This document shows, in pieces, positions 8,100 to 16,345 of a stretch of DNA of 64,000 nt (positions are counted from its first letter, which is position 1; every line of letters starts with the position of its first letter). The notes below the pieces were generated by a model. The model made no database searches. It saw nothing but the letters and a program-made list of their open reading frames with translations, and had not been told where the DNA came from. Both the position numbers and the translations under genes were made by a program. The stretch is from NCBI GenBank assembly GCA_038257155.1, contig JBBSJP010000002.1, positions 62,001 through 126,000 of the forward strand, in the 5' to 3' direction. This DNA comes from JANJTY01 sp038257155 (GTDB taxonomy: Bacteria > Pseudomonadota > Gammaproteobacteria > Xanthomonadales > Xanthomonadaceae).

Positions 8100-8577
8100 G
8101 CTGGATCAAGACCACGGCCTGCGCCGCGATGCCCTCACCTCGGCCAGTGAAGCCAAGGCGCTCGGTGGTAGTGGCCTTGACGCTGACCGCATCGACGCTG
8201 GATCCCAGATCCTGCGCGATGGTGGCCCGCATCCGCTCGACGTGCGGTCCGATGCGCGGCAGCTCACATATGAGGGTGGCATCGATATTGCCGATCCGCC
8301 AGCCGCGTTCGCTCAGCATCGCCACCACCGCGCGTAGCAGATCGCGGCTGTCGGCTCCCTTCCAGCGCGGGTCAGACGGCGGAAAGTGTTTTCCGATATC
8401 GCCCAGCGCCAAGGCACCGAGCAGCGCATCGCAGAGCGCATGCAACAGCACGTCGCCATCGGAATGCGCGACGAGTCCGGCGCTGTGAACGATATGCACG
8501 CCTCCCAGGGTGACGTGATCACCCGGCCCAAAGGCGTGCACATCGAAACCGTTGCCAATCCGGAACCTTGTGGTCAT
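8092..8577 (-). CDS. ispF: 2-C-methyl-D-erythritol 2,4-cyclodiphosphate synthase IspF
   Basis: A 161-aa enzyme of the MEP isoprenoid pathway. The metal-binding residues appear as D12 and H14 (GFDVHAF) and H46 (DVLLHALCDALLGAL), and GDIGKHFPPSD follows. Length is standard. ispD, a common partner upstream, is absent; instead a SUMF-fold lipoprotein gene ends 21 bp before the ispF start on the same strand. Confidence 0.97.
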   Translation of the reverse strand: MTTRFRIGNGFDVHAFGPGDHVTLGGVHIVHSAGLVAHSDGDVLLHALCDALLGALALGDIGKHFPPSDPRWKGADSRDLLRAVVAMLSERGWRIGNIDATLICELPRIGPHVERMRATIAQDLGSSVDAVSVKATTTERLGFTGRGEGIAAQAVVLIQHG

Positions 8578-8598
8578 TGCGCGATCTTCCAGGTCGTC

Positions 8599-10473
8599 TT
8601 AAAGATCGCGTGCCACACGAATGCCAACCCGGGCATTGGTCGCCTTTGGCGCAGCGGTAAGCCTGAAAGCGGAGCGCACCTGATCCGGTGAACTAGCCCA
8701 GGAACCGCCGCGGATGACGCGTCGCGCGCAGCCCGGATTGACCCAGGCACTGCCGTCATTCGGACCGCGCGCGTAGGTATCGTGCCAGCAGTCCAGACTC
8801 CATTCGGAGACATTGCCGTTGATGTCGTGAATGCCGAAGGCGTTGGGTTCAAAGCTGCCAACCGGCGCGGGTCCCCAGAAACCGTCGCTGTAGTCCTTGA
8901 ACGCATTGCTCCAGGTGCGACGACTGGGCGATCGGTCACCGTCGCCAGTAAGGTTTCCAACCAGCCGGCTTGGGCCTTCGTCACCCCAGGGGAATCGGCT
9001 CGTGCTGCCAGCCCGCAACACGTATTCAAACTCCGCTTCCGAGGGCAGGCGATAGTGGGCTCCACTCTGCTGTGAAAGCCAGGCAAGGTAGGCTTCCGCA
9101 TCGACGAACGAAACGTGCACCACGGGAACCTTGGGATCGGCGTTGCCACCCGCGTAGTCATTGCGCCAGGTCACGCCACGGCGTTCTGCAAGGCTTCCGC
9201 TGCGTTCATCGTAGACCGTCGAGCGCCGCTCCTTCTGCGAGGTTGGCACGTAGCCACTGCTCTCGACGAAGCGGCCAAACTCCTCCACGGTCACTTCGAG
9301 TCGCCCCAGCGCGAAGCCGCGCTGGAAACTTACCGTCCGCTGCGGCCCCTCATTCGGCTTGCGCTCGTCTTCGCGGGACGGTGAGCCCATGGTGAACTCG
9401 CCGACCGGGATCACAACCAGGGCGGGACCTTCACCGCCGAGGGCAAGGCTGTCATTGAAAATACTTCCGGGCCTGCGCCCGCCGTAGATGCGTGCATGCT
9501 CGATGCGTTCGCGCAGCGCATCCAGCCCCTGCGCCTGGGCCGAGACTTCACCCAACTCTCGCAGCAGTTTATCCGCCTTGTCCAGCTCACCACTGGTGAC
9601 GGCGGCGTTCGCCTCATCCATCAACTGGTTGGCACGCTCCTGGCGCAGTTCCACGATTCGCGTGCTGGCATTCTGAACCGACTGCGAGCCAGGACGCAGA
9701 CGGCCAGCCTCGGCCAGCAGTCGGTCGGATTCGGCATAGGCGCCCGCCTCGGCCGCTGCCGAGGCGCGCGTGATCAAGGCAGTCTCGATGCGCGACAAAC
9801 CGGCCTGTGCTGCTGCGTTCTCTGGTGCTTCGCGAAGGATTTCGCGATAGATCGTTGCCGCGTTATCGCCCTTCGGTTCGGTCAGTCGCCCGGCGTCCAG
9901 CAGGCGCTCGGCTTCGCCCAGCAACAGCTGCAGCTGCTGTTCCCTGGCCAACTGCTCGCCGAGTGAGGCGATTTCCTCATCCTCGGGCCGAATGCGCTTC
10001 AAGGTCTGAACATCCAGCGCTGCTGCTTCCAGATCACCACGCCCCAAAGCTTCGGGCACCCTGTTCTTCAGTTGCTTGACGACTTGCTCGACTCCTGCGA
10101 GAGCCACGGCGTTCTCCGGATCCCTTTCGAGCACAGCGAGATACAGCGCAAGGGAACTGTTGCCACCACGCAGCAGCCTGCCCTCCGACAGGGCTGCATC
10201 GGCCTGTGCGAGCACCGATTCAATACTTTCATCGGGATCAATACTGAGTTCCGGTGACCATTCCGGGGCCGGTGCCTTGGCATCCATCAGGCGTCGTCTG
10301 ATGTCCTGGGCCTGCTTTGCTTCGGCCTCTTCCGACAGCCCGGCCTGGCTTTCAGAAGCCGGCGGGGGCGACGCGGCGGGCTCCTGGGACACCTGGGCCT
10401 CTTCCTTGCCGCAGGCAACCAGCAGCGCCAGAGAAGCGGTGAGCATGAAGCTTCGGATGACAACTGAATGCAA
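8599..10473 (-). CDS. Lipoprotein with repeat region and C-terminal SUMF/FGE-fold domain
   Basis: A 624-aa predicted lipoprotein. An N-terminal signal ends in the lipobox LLVAC (Cys21). Residues 90-330 are helical and TPR-like (for example YLAVLERDPENAVALAGVEQ). Residues about 349-624 form a formylglycine-generating-enzyme fold: VIPVGEFTMGSP, then YRLPSEAEFEYVLRAG, WGD, NGNVSEW and RVIRGGSW. The segment after RVIRGGSW reads ASSPDQVRSAFR and lacks the catalytic cysteines of true FGE, so sulfatase maturation is unlikely. Similar cysteine-less domains occur in many proteins of varied function. It is the first gene of an apparent operon with ispF and truD. Role unknown. Confidence 0.85.
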   Translation of the reverse strand: MHSVVIRSFMLTASLALLVACGKEEAQVSQEPAASPPPASESQAGLSEEAEAKQAQDIRRRLMDAKAPAPEWSPELSIDPDESIESVLAQADAALSEGRLLRGGNSSLALYLAVLERDPENAVALAGVEQVVKQLKNRVPEALGRGDLEAAALDVQTLKRIRPEDEEIASLGEQLAREQQLQLLLGEAERLLDAGRLTEPKGDNAATIYREILREAPENAAAQAGLSRIETALITRASAAAEAGAYAESDRLLAEAGRLRPGSQSVQNASTRIVELRQERANQLMDEANAAVTSGELDKADKLLRELGEVSAQAQGLDALRERIEHARIYGGRRPGSIFNDSLALGGEGPALVVIPVGEFTMGSPSREDERKPNEGPQRTVSFQRGFALGRLEVTVEEFGRFVESSGYVPTSQKERRSTVYDERSGSLAERRGVTWRNDYAGGNADPKVPVVHVSFVDAEAYLAWLSQQSGAHYRLPSEAEFEYVLRAGSTSRFPWGDEGPSRLVGNLTGDGDRSPSRRTWSNAFKDYSDGFWGPAPVGSFEPNAFGIHDINGNVSEWSLDCWHDTYARGPNDGSAWVNPGCARRVIRGGSWASSPDQVRSAFRLTAAPKATNARVGIRVARDL

Positions 10474-10584
10474 GTGTTTCCCCGCAAGTGATCGAAAAGC
10501 ACCGGGAAATTGTCGGCGCGCGATGAAGTTAGGCTATTGTCCGTCAGGTCGCAACCAACGTCGCGCTTTTCAACAGGACCTGCT

Positions 10585-11676
10585 TTGGACCACTGGATAG
10601 ACAACCCCGATGCGCTCGATCAGGCGCTCTCCACCCTTCCCGCTGGCAGCGCTTTGCCGCTTGATACCGAGTTCATTCGTGAACGTACCTACCATCCGCA
10701 ACTGGCGCTCGTGCAGGTTGCGCTGCCCGAACAGATCCTGTTGATCGACCCGATCGCTGTGCCGGTAGCGCCGGGGTTCACTGCCCTGCTGGTAGATCCT
10801 GGTATCGAGAAGCAGATGCACAGTGCCAGCGAAGACCTTGAAGCCATTTCGCACCATTACGGGGTAGTACCGGAGCCCCTGTTCGACACCCAGATCGCGG
10901 CTGCGCTGTGCGGACTTGGCGCCGGCATGAGCTATCAGAAGCTGGTGGCGAACTTGCTCGATGTGGCACTGGAAAAGGGCGAGACCCGCTCCGACTGGCT
11001 GGCTCGCCCACTCAGTGACTCGCAGTGCAGTTATGCAGCGGACGATGTGCGACACCTGGGAGCGGCCGCAGAACAGCTCAAGTCGCGTCTGGCAAAGCTC
11101 GATCGCCTTGAATGGTTGCGCTACGACTGCAACCGGCTGGTGCGCTCGGCACACTCGGGTGACGATCCGTTTCCACATTTGGCGCAACGCGGAGCCCAGC
11201 GCCTCGATCGAGAGGCCCAGGCACGCCTGTGCCGACTGCTTCGGTGGCGCGAAACGCAGGCCCGCGCCACCGATCGGCCGCGCCGCTGGCTGCTGGAGAA
11301 CGACCTGGCCATCGACCTTTGTGCGCGCCCGCCGGAGAACAGGGTCGAGTTCGAGCGACGCCTTGATGCACATCCCAAGGCACCGCGGCGATTGCGCGGC
11401 GAGCTATGGCGAGAAATTGAAGCCCCGCTCGGCGGGGATGATCTGGACATTCCCTTGGCGGTTGACCCATCGCCGGAGCAGCGCAACTGCATCAAACGCC
11501 TGCAGCAGGCTGTCGTGGGTGTAGCCAGCGCACTGGAACTCCCCGAAACCCTGCTCGCCAACCGACGCAGCCTGGAAATGCTGGCGCAGTTTCCCGACAG
11601 ATGGCCGGAAGCATTGCAGGGCTGGCGGCGTGAGTTGCTGGAAGCGCCTTTGCGGGCGGTGCTGCAAGCTGGCTGA
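10585..11676 (+). CDS. rnd: Ribonuclease D
   Basis: A 3'-5' exoribonuclease that trims tRNA 3' ends. The DEDD residues appear in LPLDTEFIRERTYHP, in SEDLEAISHHYG and in SYAADDVRHLG, and HRDC domains follow. No ATG is suitably placed. The TTG at 10585 follows ACAGGACC and gives 363 aa, near the 375 aa of the E. coli enzyme; a TTG at 10510 would add 25 residues. The gene lies just upstream of tRNA-Ala. Confidence 0.93.
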   Translation: MDHWIDNPDALDQALSTLPAGSALPLDTEFIRERTYHPQLALVQVALPEQILLIDPIAVPVAPGFTALLVDPGIEKQMHSASEDLEAISHHYGVVPEPLFDTQIAAALCGLGAGMSYQKLVANLLDVALEKGETRSDWLARPLSDSQCSYAADDVRHLGAAAEQLKSRLAKLDRLEWLRYDCNRLVRSAHSGDDPFPHLAQRGAQRLDREAQARLCRLLRWRETQARATDRPRRWLLENDLAIDLCARPPENRVEFERRLDAHPKAPRRLRGELWREIEAPLGGDDLDIPLAVDPSPEQRNCIKRLQQAVVGVASALELPETLLANRRSLEMLAQFPDRWPEALQGWRRELLEAPLRAVLQAG

Positions 11677-11762
11677 CTCTCAGAGCACAACAGCACGCCA
11701 GCGTTCGCAGCGTCGCACTACCCAATCCAGCGCCAGGCCGTTATCATTTGCGGCTTGCACGT

Positions 11763-11782
11763 GGGGCGGTAGCTCAGCTGGG
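11763..11782 (+). pseudogene. Partial tRNA-Ala duplicate (5' end only)
   Basis: The first 19 to 20 nt of the tRNA-Ala gene at 11941 are repeated here, including GGGGCGGTAGCTCAGCTGG, together with the CACGT just upstream. After base 11782 the sequence diverges and has no anticodon arm or 3' half, so it cannot make a tRNA. A -10-like TATCAT at 11742-11747 precedes it. Reads as a broken copy of the promoter-proximal part of the tRNA gene. Confidence 0.75.
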
Positions 11783-11903
11783 GCGAGCGGAAGGAGGCGG
11801 AACGACTGTCCGTCGTTTCGCTCCGCGAGCGCCCGAGGCACGGCCGACTTGGAGAGCGCAGGACGCGCGAACCTTGTCGGGCACGCTCTCCCCGCGACGA
11901 AAT

Positions 11904-11930
11904 TTGTGCAGGCGGCAAACGATCTACAAT
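11904..11930 (+). promoter_or_regulatory. Probable promoter of tRNA-Ala
   Basis: TTGTGC at 11904-11909 and TACAAT at 11925-11930 with a 15-nt spacer end 10 nt before the mature tRNA. The -10 hexamer is good, the -35 is moderate and the spacer is short. Confidence 0.5.
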
Positions 11931-11940
11931 CAGTTCACGT

Positions 11941-12016
11941 GGGGCGGTAGCTCAGCTGGGAGAGCGTCGCGTTCGCATCGCGAAGGTCAGGGGTTCGATC
12001 CCCCTCCGCTCCACCA
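11941..12016 (+). tRNA. tRNA-Ala (anticodon CGC)
   Basis: A 76-nt cloverleaf. The acceptor stem GGGGCGG pairs with CCGCTCC through one G-U pair. The D arm is GCTCAGCTGGGAGAGC. The anticodon stem TCGCG/CGCGA encloses loop TTCGCAT with CGC at 11974-11976, reading GCG. The T arm is AGGGGTTCGATCCCCCT, and CCA is encoded. A partial duplicate of its 5' end lies 178 bp upstream. Confidence 0.95.
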
Positions 12017-12024
12017 CGTGCAGC

Positions 12025-12060
12025 AACGAAGAGGCCACCTTGAAGGTGGCCTTGTTCGTT
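12025..12060 (+). terminator. Terminator-like hairpin after tRNA-Ala
   Basis: AGGCCACCT (12032-12040) pairs with AGGTGGCCT (12044-12052) around a TGA loop. Outer AACGA and TCGTT arms can extend the stem, and TTGTTCGTT follows. It lies 9 nt after the tRNA and before the convergent rnr gene. Confidence 0.75.
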
Positions 12061-12081
12061 CTTGCAGACCCGTAATCGCGA

Positions 12082-14508
12082 TCAGCGCTTGCTGGGCGGC
12101 GCCTCCGGCACCAGGCGGAAGTCGATCTTGCGGTCCTCCAGGCTGGCCTTCAGCACGATGATGCGGGCTGGATCGCCGAGGCGGAAGCTCAGGCCCTTGC
12201 GTTCGCCGGCCAAGGTCTTGCGCACCGGATCGAAGTGGTAATAGTCCGAAGGCAATTGTGTGACGTGCACCAGGCCGCTGACCTTCGACTCGTTCAACTC
12301 GATGAACAGGCCGAAGTTGGTGACGCCGGCAATCACACCATCAAACTCGCCACCGACGTGCTGTTCCATCCAGGCGCAGCGCATACGCTCGTCAACTTCA
12401 CGTTCGGCCTCGGTGGCGCGTCGCTCGCGCTCCGAGCAGGCCAGTGCCATCAGGCCCATCTCATGCTGAGAATGGTGATGATCACCTTCCTTGCCGCCGC
12501 TCAGTACGTGGCGCAGGGCGCGGTGCACCAGCAGGTCGGGATAGCGACGGATCGGTGAAGTGAAATGTGCGTAGGCCTCCAGCGCCAGGCCGAAATGGCC
12601 AACGTTGACCGGGCTGTATACCGCAAGGCTCTGGGAGCGCAGCATCACCGACTCGATCAGCGCCGCCTCCGGCCTGGTGCGCACCTTGCGCAGCAGGGCG
12701 GTGTAGTCGCGCGGTTGTACTTCATTCCAGGGCGGCAGGCGCAGCTTGAACTCGGTGAGGAATTCCAGCAGGTCGGCGTAACGGCTTTCGGGTGGACGCT
12801 CGTGGATGCGGTACGGCGCCGGAATGCGCTTGCTCATCAGCAGCTTGGCGGCCTCGACATTGGCCGCGATCATGCATTCCTCGATCAACTTGTGGGCGTC
12901 GTTGCGCAGCACCATGCCGGCCTGCACCACTTCGCCGGCCGGTCCGATCACGAACTTCACTTCGCCCGATTCGAACTCGATCGCACCACGCTTGGCGCGC
13001 GCCTTGGCCAGCAACTGGAAGAGTTGATGCAGATGCTGCAGCTGCGGCATCAACGATCCGACCTGGCCGATGGCATCGGGATCGTCCTCGCCAATCGCAC
13101 CCCAGACCTGGGTATAGGTGAGGCGTGCATGCGAGCGCATCACCGCCGGGTAGAAGATCGATTTGGTGACCTCACCCTCGTGGTTGACCCGCATGTCGCA
13201 GACGAAACACAGGCGGTCGACTTTCGGGCGCAGCGAACAGATGCCGTTCGACAACGTCTCCGGCAGCATCGGCACCACGAAGCCCGGGAAATAGACCGAG
13301 GTGGAACGCAGCACTGCCTCGTCGTCCAGCGCCGTGCCGGGCTTGACGTAGTGCGACACGTCGGCAATGGCGACGATCAGGCGGAAGCCGCCCTTGACCG
13401 GTTCTGCATAGACCGCGTCGTCGAAGTCCTTGGCGTCCTCGCCATCGATGGTGACGAGGGGAAGCTTGCGAATGTCCTGGCGGTCGCCATGCTCATTCTC
13501 GCCCACCACCATATCGATGGCCGCAGCTTCCGCCAGCACCGCTTCGGGGAAGACGTGCGGCAAGGCGTGGCCATGAATCGCCACTTCAACCACCAGTGAG
13601 GGCGTAAGACGCTCGCCCAGCACGGTGAGGATGCGGCCGAACGGCTGACGCTTTGAATTGGGCGGCGTGGTGATCTCGGCCACCACGATCTGCCCCGCGC
13701 GCGCGCCGCCGCGTTCGTTCGGGCTGATGATCAGGTCCTGGCTGATGCGCCGGTCATCGGGAATCACATAGCCCACGCCATCGCGCTCGTCATAGCGCCC
13801 GACCAGCCGCGTCACGCGTCGCTCAAGCACTTCAACGATGGCGCCCTGGCGGCGACCGCGGCGGTCTACGCCGGTTACGCTGGCCAGTACCCGATCGCCA
13901 TGCAGCGCCTTGCGCATCTCGCCGGGAGGAAGGAACAGATCGTCGCCACCCGCCTCAGGCTTGAGGAAGCCGAAGCCATCGGGATTGGCGATGACGGTAC
14001 CGGCAATAAGGTCAAGCTTGGCAGCAACCGCGTAGCCTCCACGCCGATTCACCAGCAGCTGGCCCTCGCGCAGCATGGCGCCGAGGCGCTTGCACAGCGC
14101 ATCGAATCGGTCCGGCGCCGACAGGCCCAGGCCTTCGGCTATGCGCTCGGCGCTGAGCGGTTCGGCACGCTCGGTCAGAAAGGCCAGCAGCGCTTCACGA
14201 CTGGGAATGGGGAACTCGTAACGACGCGCCTCGCGTTCGGCATGCGGATCGTGCAAGGCAGGCGCCCTGCCCTTTGCGCCGCGGCCCGACGATACCGGCG
14301 GTGCAACCGGATCGGGCGCGCGACCGCGTGACTTGCCTTTCGGCTGTGGGGAGGATTTGGTCGCCTTGTCGGCGCCCTTGCCCGAAGCCCTGGATACCTT
14401 GCCGCCGGGCTTTCCGGCGCCCTTCTTGGCAGAGTCCGCAACTGGCTCGAAGGACGGCGGCATCCAGGGCGGAAGGGTGGTCTTCTTGTCGTTTGGCTTC
14501 TTTTTCAT
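12082..14508 (-). CDS. rnr: Ribonuclease R
   Basis: An 808-aa RNB-family exoribonuclease that degrades structured RNA. N-terminal winged-helix and cold-shock domains precede the RNB core, where TIDGEDAKDFDDAVYAE holds the clustered catalytic aspartates. A C-terminal S1 domain (GVIAGVTNFGLFIEL) follows. The first ~90 residues are Lys/Pro/Gly-rich and basic, a common RNA-binding extension that in E. coli lies at the C-terminus instead. It is convergent with rnd/tRNA-Ala and divergent from tRNA-Leu. Confidence 0.96.
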   Translation of the reverse strand: MKKKPNDKKTTLPPWMPPSFEPVADSAKKGAGKPGGKVSRASGKGADKATKSSPQPKGKSRGRAPDPVAPPVSSGRGAKGRAPALHDPHAEREARRYEFPIPSREALLAFLTERAEPLSAERIAEGLGLSAPDRFDALCKRLGAMLREGQLLVNRRGGYAVAAKLDLIAGTVIANPDGFGFLKPEAGGDDLFLPPGEMRKALHGDRVLASVTGVDRRGRRQGAIVEVLERRVTRLVGRYDERDGVGYVIPDDRRISQDLIISPNERGGARAGQIVVAEITTPPNSKRQPFGRILTVLGERLTPSLVVEVAIHGHALPHVFPEAVLAEAAAIDMVVGENEHGDRQDIRKLPLVTIDGEDAKDFDDAVYAEPVKGGFRLIVAIADVSHYVKPGTALDDEAVLRSTSVYFPGFVVPMLPETLSNGICSLRPKVDRLCFVCDMRVNHEGEVTKSIFYPAVMRSHARLTYTQVWGAIGEDDPDAIGQVGSLMPQLQHLHQLFQLLAKARAKRGAIEFESGEVKFVIGPAGEVVQAGMVLRNDAHKLIEECMIAANVEAAKLLMSKRIPAPYRIHERPPESRYADLLEFLTEFKLRLPPWNEVQPRDYTALLRKVRTRPEAALIESVMLRSQSLAVYSPVNVGHFGLALEAYAHFTSPIRRYPDLLVHRALRHVLSGGKEGDHHHSQHEMGLMALACSERERRATEAEREVDERMRCAWMEQHVGGEFDGVIAGVTNFGLFIELNESKVSGLVHVTQLPSDYYHFDPVRKTLAGERKGLSFRLGDPARIIVLKASLEDRKIDFRLVPEAPPSKR

Positions 14509-14553
14509 GCGCGCATGTTACACGCTGATGCCTGAAGCTGATCCAGACGCTGA

Positions 14554-14580
14554 TTGACAAGTTCAAATCGCCGCTATAAC
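14554..14580 (+). promoter_or_regulatory. Promoter of tRNA-Leu
   Basis: A perfect TTGACA (14554-14559) and TATAAC (14575-14580), spaced by 15 nt, lie 43 nt before the tRNA-Leu gene. The GC-rich stretch after the -10 (GTACGCGGC) fits stringently controlled stable-RNA promoters. Confidence 0.75.
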
Positions 14581-14623
14581 GTACGCGGCTCGCTTGGGGA
14601 CCCGTCCCTTCAGCGGCACCTCA

Positions 14624-14708
<85 letters not shown>

Positions 14709-14747
14709 ACATGACGTTGCAGGATTGCCCATCCTGCATTCAACAAG

Positions 14748-14772
14748 AACCCGCCACGTTGGCGGGTTTTTT
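14748..14772 (+). terminator. Rho-independent terminator of tRNA-Leu
   Basis: AACCCGCCA (14748-14756) pairs with TGGCGGGTT (14760-14768) around a 3-nt loop and runs into a T tract. A second hairpin, TGCAGGAT/ATCCTGCA at 14718-14738, sits between it and the tRNA. The 200 bp from 14773 to 14970 show nothing recognisable. Confidence 0.92.
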
Positions 14773-14970
14773 GTTTCTGGGTCGCCCGCAGGTGCAAGCC
14801 GGTGCCAGTCAAGCCGCAGCTGTTTGGGTCATCAGCTAGCTGCCCGCACCGCTGTGACATGCAGGGCAATCTCTTACATGCAGAATACTTCCCGACAATT
14901 TCGGGCCCATCGCGCCGGCGCGAGAGCTTTGTTTCCCGCTTGCCCTCACGCCTACACCTTCGCCCGCGGC

Positions 14971-15756
14971 TCAAGCACCCGGCAACCCAAACCCGAACGA
15001 ATCCATCGACAGTACGCCGTAAGTCATGCCGCCTTCGATCCGCACGCTGGCGTCGTTCTCGTCACTGGCGCCCAGCGCGACCAGCAGTGGCAGGTAGTGC
15101 TCTTCGCTGGGATGGGCGCGGGCGGCGTGCGGGGCGCGTTCGCGGTAGTGCAGTAGTGCGTCGACATCGCGACGCAGGACGGCGTCATTGATCCAGTCGG
15201 CGAAGGCCTGTGCGTACTCCGGATCGCGGATGTGCTTGCGGAACTCGAACAGGTTGTGGGTGAGGCTGCCCGAGCCGATTACCAGCACGCCGCGATCGCG
15301 CAATGGAGCAAGCGTTTGGCCCAGGCGCAGAGCACCGACCGCGGTCAGTTCGTACGGCATCGAGACCTGGAACACTGGGACGTCAGCAGTGGGCATGAGG
15401 TAGCGCATCGGTACCCAGGCGCCGTGGTCGAGGCCGCGGGTGGCGTCGATACGGGCTTCGATACCGGCTTCGCGCAACAGCAGCACCGCTTCAGCAGCCA
15501 GCGACGGCGCGCCGGGCGGCATGTACTGCAGAGCGTAAAGCGCTGCCGGAAATCCACCGAAGTCGTGAATGGTTTCGGGAGTTGCCGTGCCAGACACGCT
15601 GACGTTCTGCGTCTGCCAGTGCGGCGACACAATCAGTACCGCCCTCACTTCGGGCAACTCGGTGCCGATTTGCTGCAGCGAGGGACCGAGCTGGCCGGGC
15701 TCGAGTGCGAACATCGGTGATCCGTGCGAAACGAACATCGCGGGGGCGCGGGACAT
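14971..15756 (-). CDS. LigB-family extradiol dioxygenase (4,5-DOPA dioxygenase-like)
   Basis: A 261-aa protein of the class III extradiol ring-cleavage family, closest in pattern to YgiD-type 4,5-DOPA dioxygenase. Likely metal ligands are H11 (FVSHGSPMF), H46 (VSPHW), the DHGAW histidine and the histidine in GSGSLTHNLF. The start MSRAPAMF at 15756 is preceded by AAGGAA; the longer frame to 15864 is not supported. It lies downstream of doxX on the same strand, and both diverge from a LysR regulator. The natural substrate is not evident. Confidence 0.88.
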   Translation of the reverse strand: MSRAPAMFVSHGSPMFALEPGQLGPSLQQIGTELPEVRAVLIVSPHWQTQNVSVSGTATPETIHDFGGFPAALYALQYMPPGAPSLAAEAVLLLREAGIEARIDATRGLDHGAWVPMRYLMPTADVPVFQVSMPYELTAVGALRLGQTLAPLRDRGVLVIGSGSLTHNLFEFRKHIRDPEYAQAFADWINDAVLRRDVDALLHYRERAPHAARAHPSEEHYLPLLVALGASDENDASVRIEGGMTYGVLSMDSFGFGLPGA

Positions 15757-15839
15757 GGGAGTTCCTTGACTAGGCCACCGGTGCTCGCGCGCCAGGGCCA
15801 TGGAGTTGATGATCGGATTTGATGCGGGCTGCCGGTGAT

Positions 15840-16229
15840 TCACGCGGTGCGTCGGCGGAACCATAGTGAGTCGAAGCTGAGCGCACCCGCGCCGCTGGAT
15901 GCCAAGGCGAGCAAACCGCCGGCAATGGCCAGGTTCTTCCAGAAGAGGATCGCCTGCATCGCGTCACCGAGATTGCCGTGGAAGATCACCGCGGCAATGA
16001 GTGAGAAACCCGCCAGCGCCAGCGCGAACCAGCGGGTGAAGATGCCACCCAGGATGGCGAGGCCGCCGCCGAGTTCCAATGCGATCACCAGTGGCAACAA
16101 CACACCAGGCACGCCCATGGCCTCCATGTATTGTTGAGTGGCGGCATAGCCGGCGATCTTGCCCCAGCCGGAGATGATGAAGATCAGGGAGAGGCCGAGG
16201 CGGCCGAGCAGCGAGAGGGAGGCGTTCAT
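15840..16229 (-). CDS. DoxX-family membrane protein
   Basis: A 129-aa protein with four hydrophobic segments and the DoxX start pattern LGRLGLSLIFIISGWGKIAGY. GVPGVLLPLVIALELGGGLAILGG follows, also typical. DoxX proteins are often linked to quinone or redox stress, but this copy's function is unknown. It is first in the leftward unit with the LigB-type dioxygenase (83 bp gap) and is divergent from the LysR gene. Confidence 0.9.
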   Translation of the reverse strand: MNASLSLLGRLGLSLIFIISGWGKIAGYAATQQYMEAMGVPGVLLPLVIALELGGGLAILGGIFTRWFALALAGFSLIAAVIFHGNLGDAMQAILFWKNLAIAGGLLALASSGAGALSFDSLWFRRRTA

Positions 16230-16316
16230 GGGTAGTTCCTGTGTGTCGCCCGGGAATGGGCACAGGAACTACTCTATTGATTCGCGAGTTCGCGATAAAC
16301 TGCCAATTAGTTGACT

Positions 16317-16341
16317 TATTATTGCGTATAACGCAACAATA
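16317..16341. promoter_or_regulatory. Palindromic LysR-type operator
   Basis: A 25-bp imperfect palindrome centred at 16329 with inner arms TTGCGT/ACGCAA and outer arms TATT/AATA. It occupies the LysR-doxX intergenic region and ends 4 nt before the LysR start codon. A second motif, TCGCGA-GT-TCGCGA at 16282-16295, lies nearer doxX. T-rich/A-rich dyads of this kind are the usual LysR binding sites. Confidence 0.6.
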
Positions 16342-16345
16342 GTCT

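Noticed and set aside
8599..10473. Sulfatase-maturing formylglycine-generating enzyme
   Set aside because: The catalytic cysteine segment is replaced by a Cys-free sequence, and no sulfatase gene is nearby.
11763..11782. Second functional tRNA-Ala
   Set aside because: Only the acceptor 5' strand and part of the D arm are present; no anticodon or T arm follows.
12565..13599. 344-aa open frame opposite rnr
   Set aside because: Entirely inside the RNase R gene with no domain of its own.
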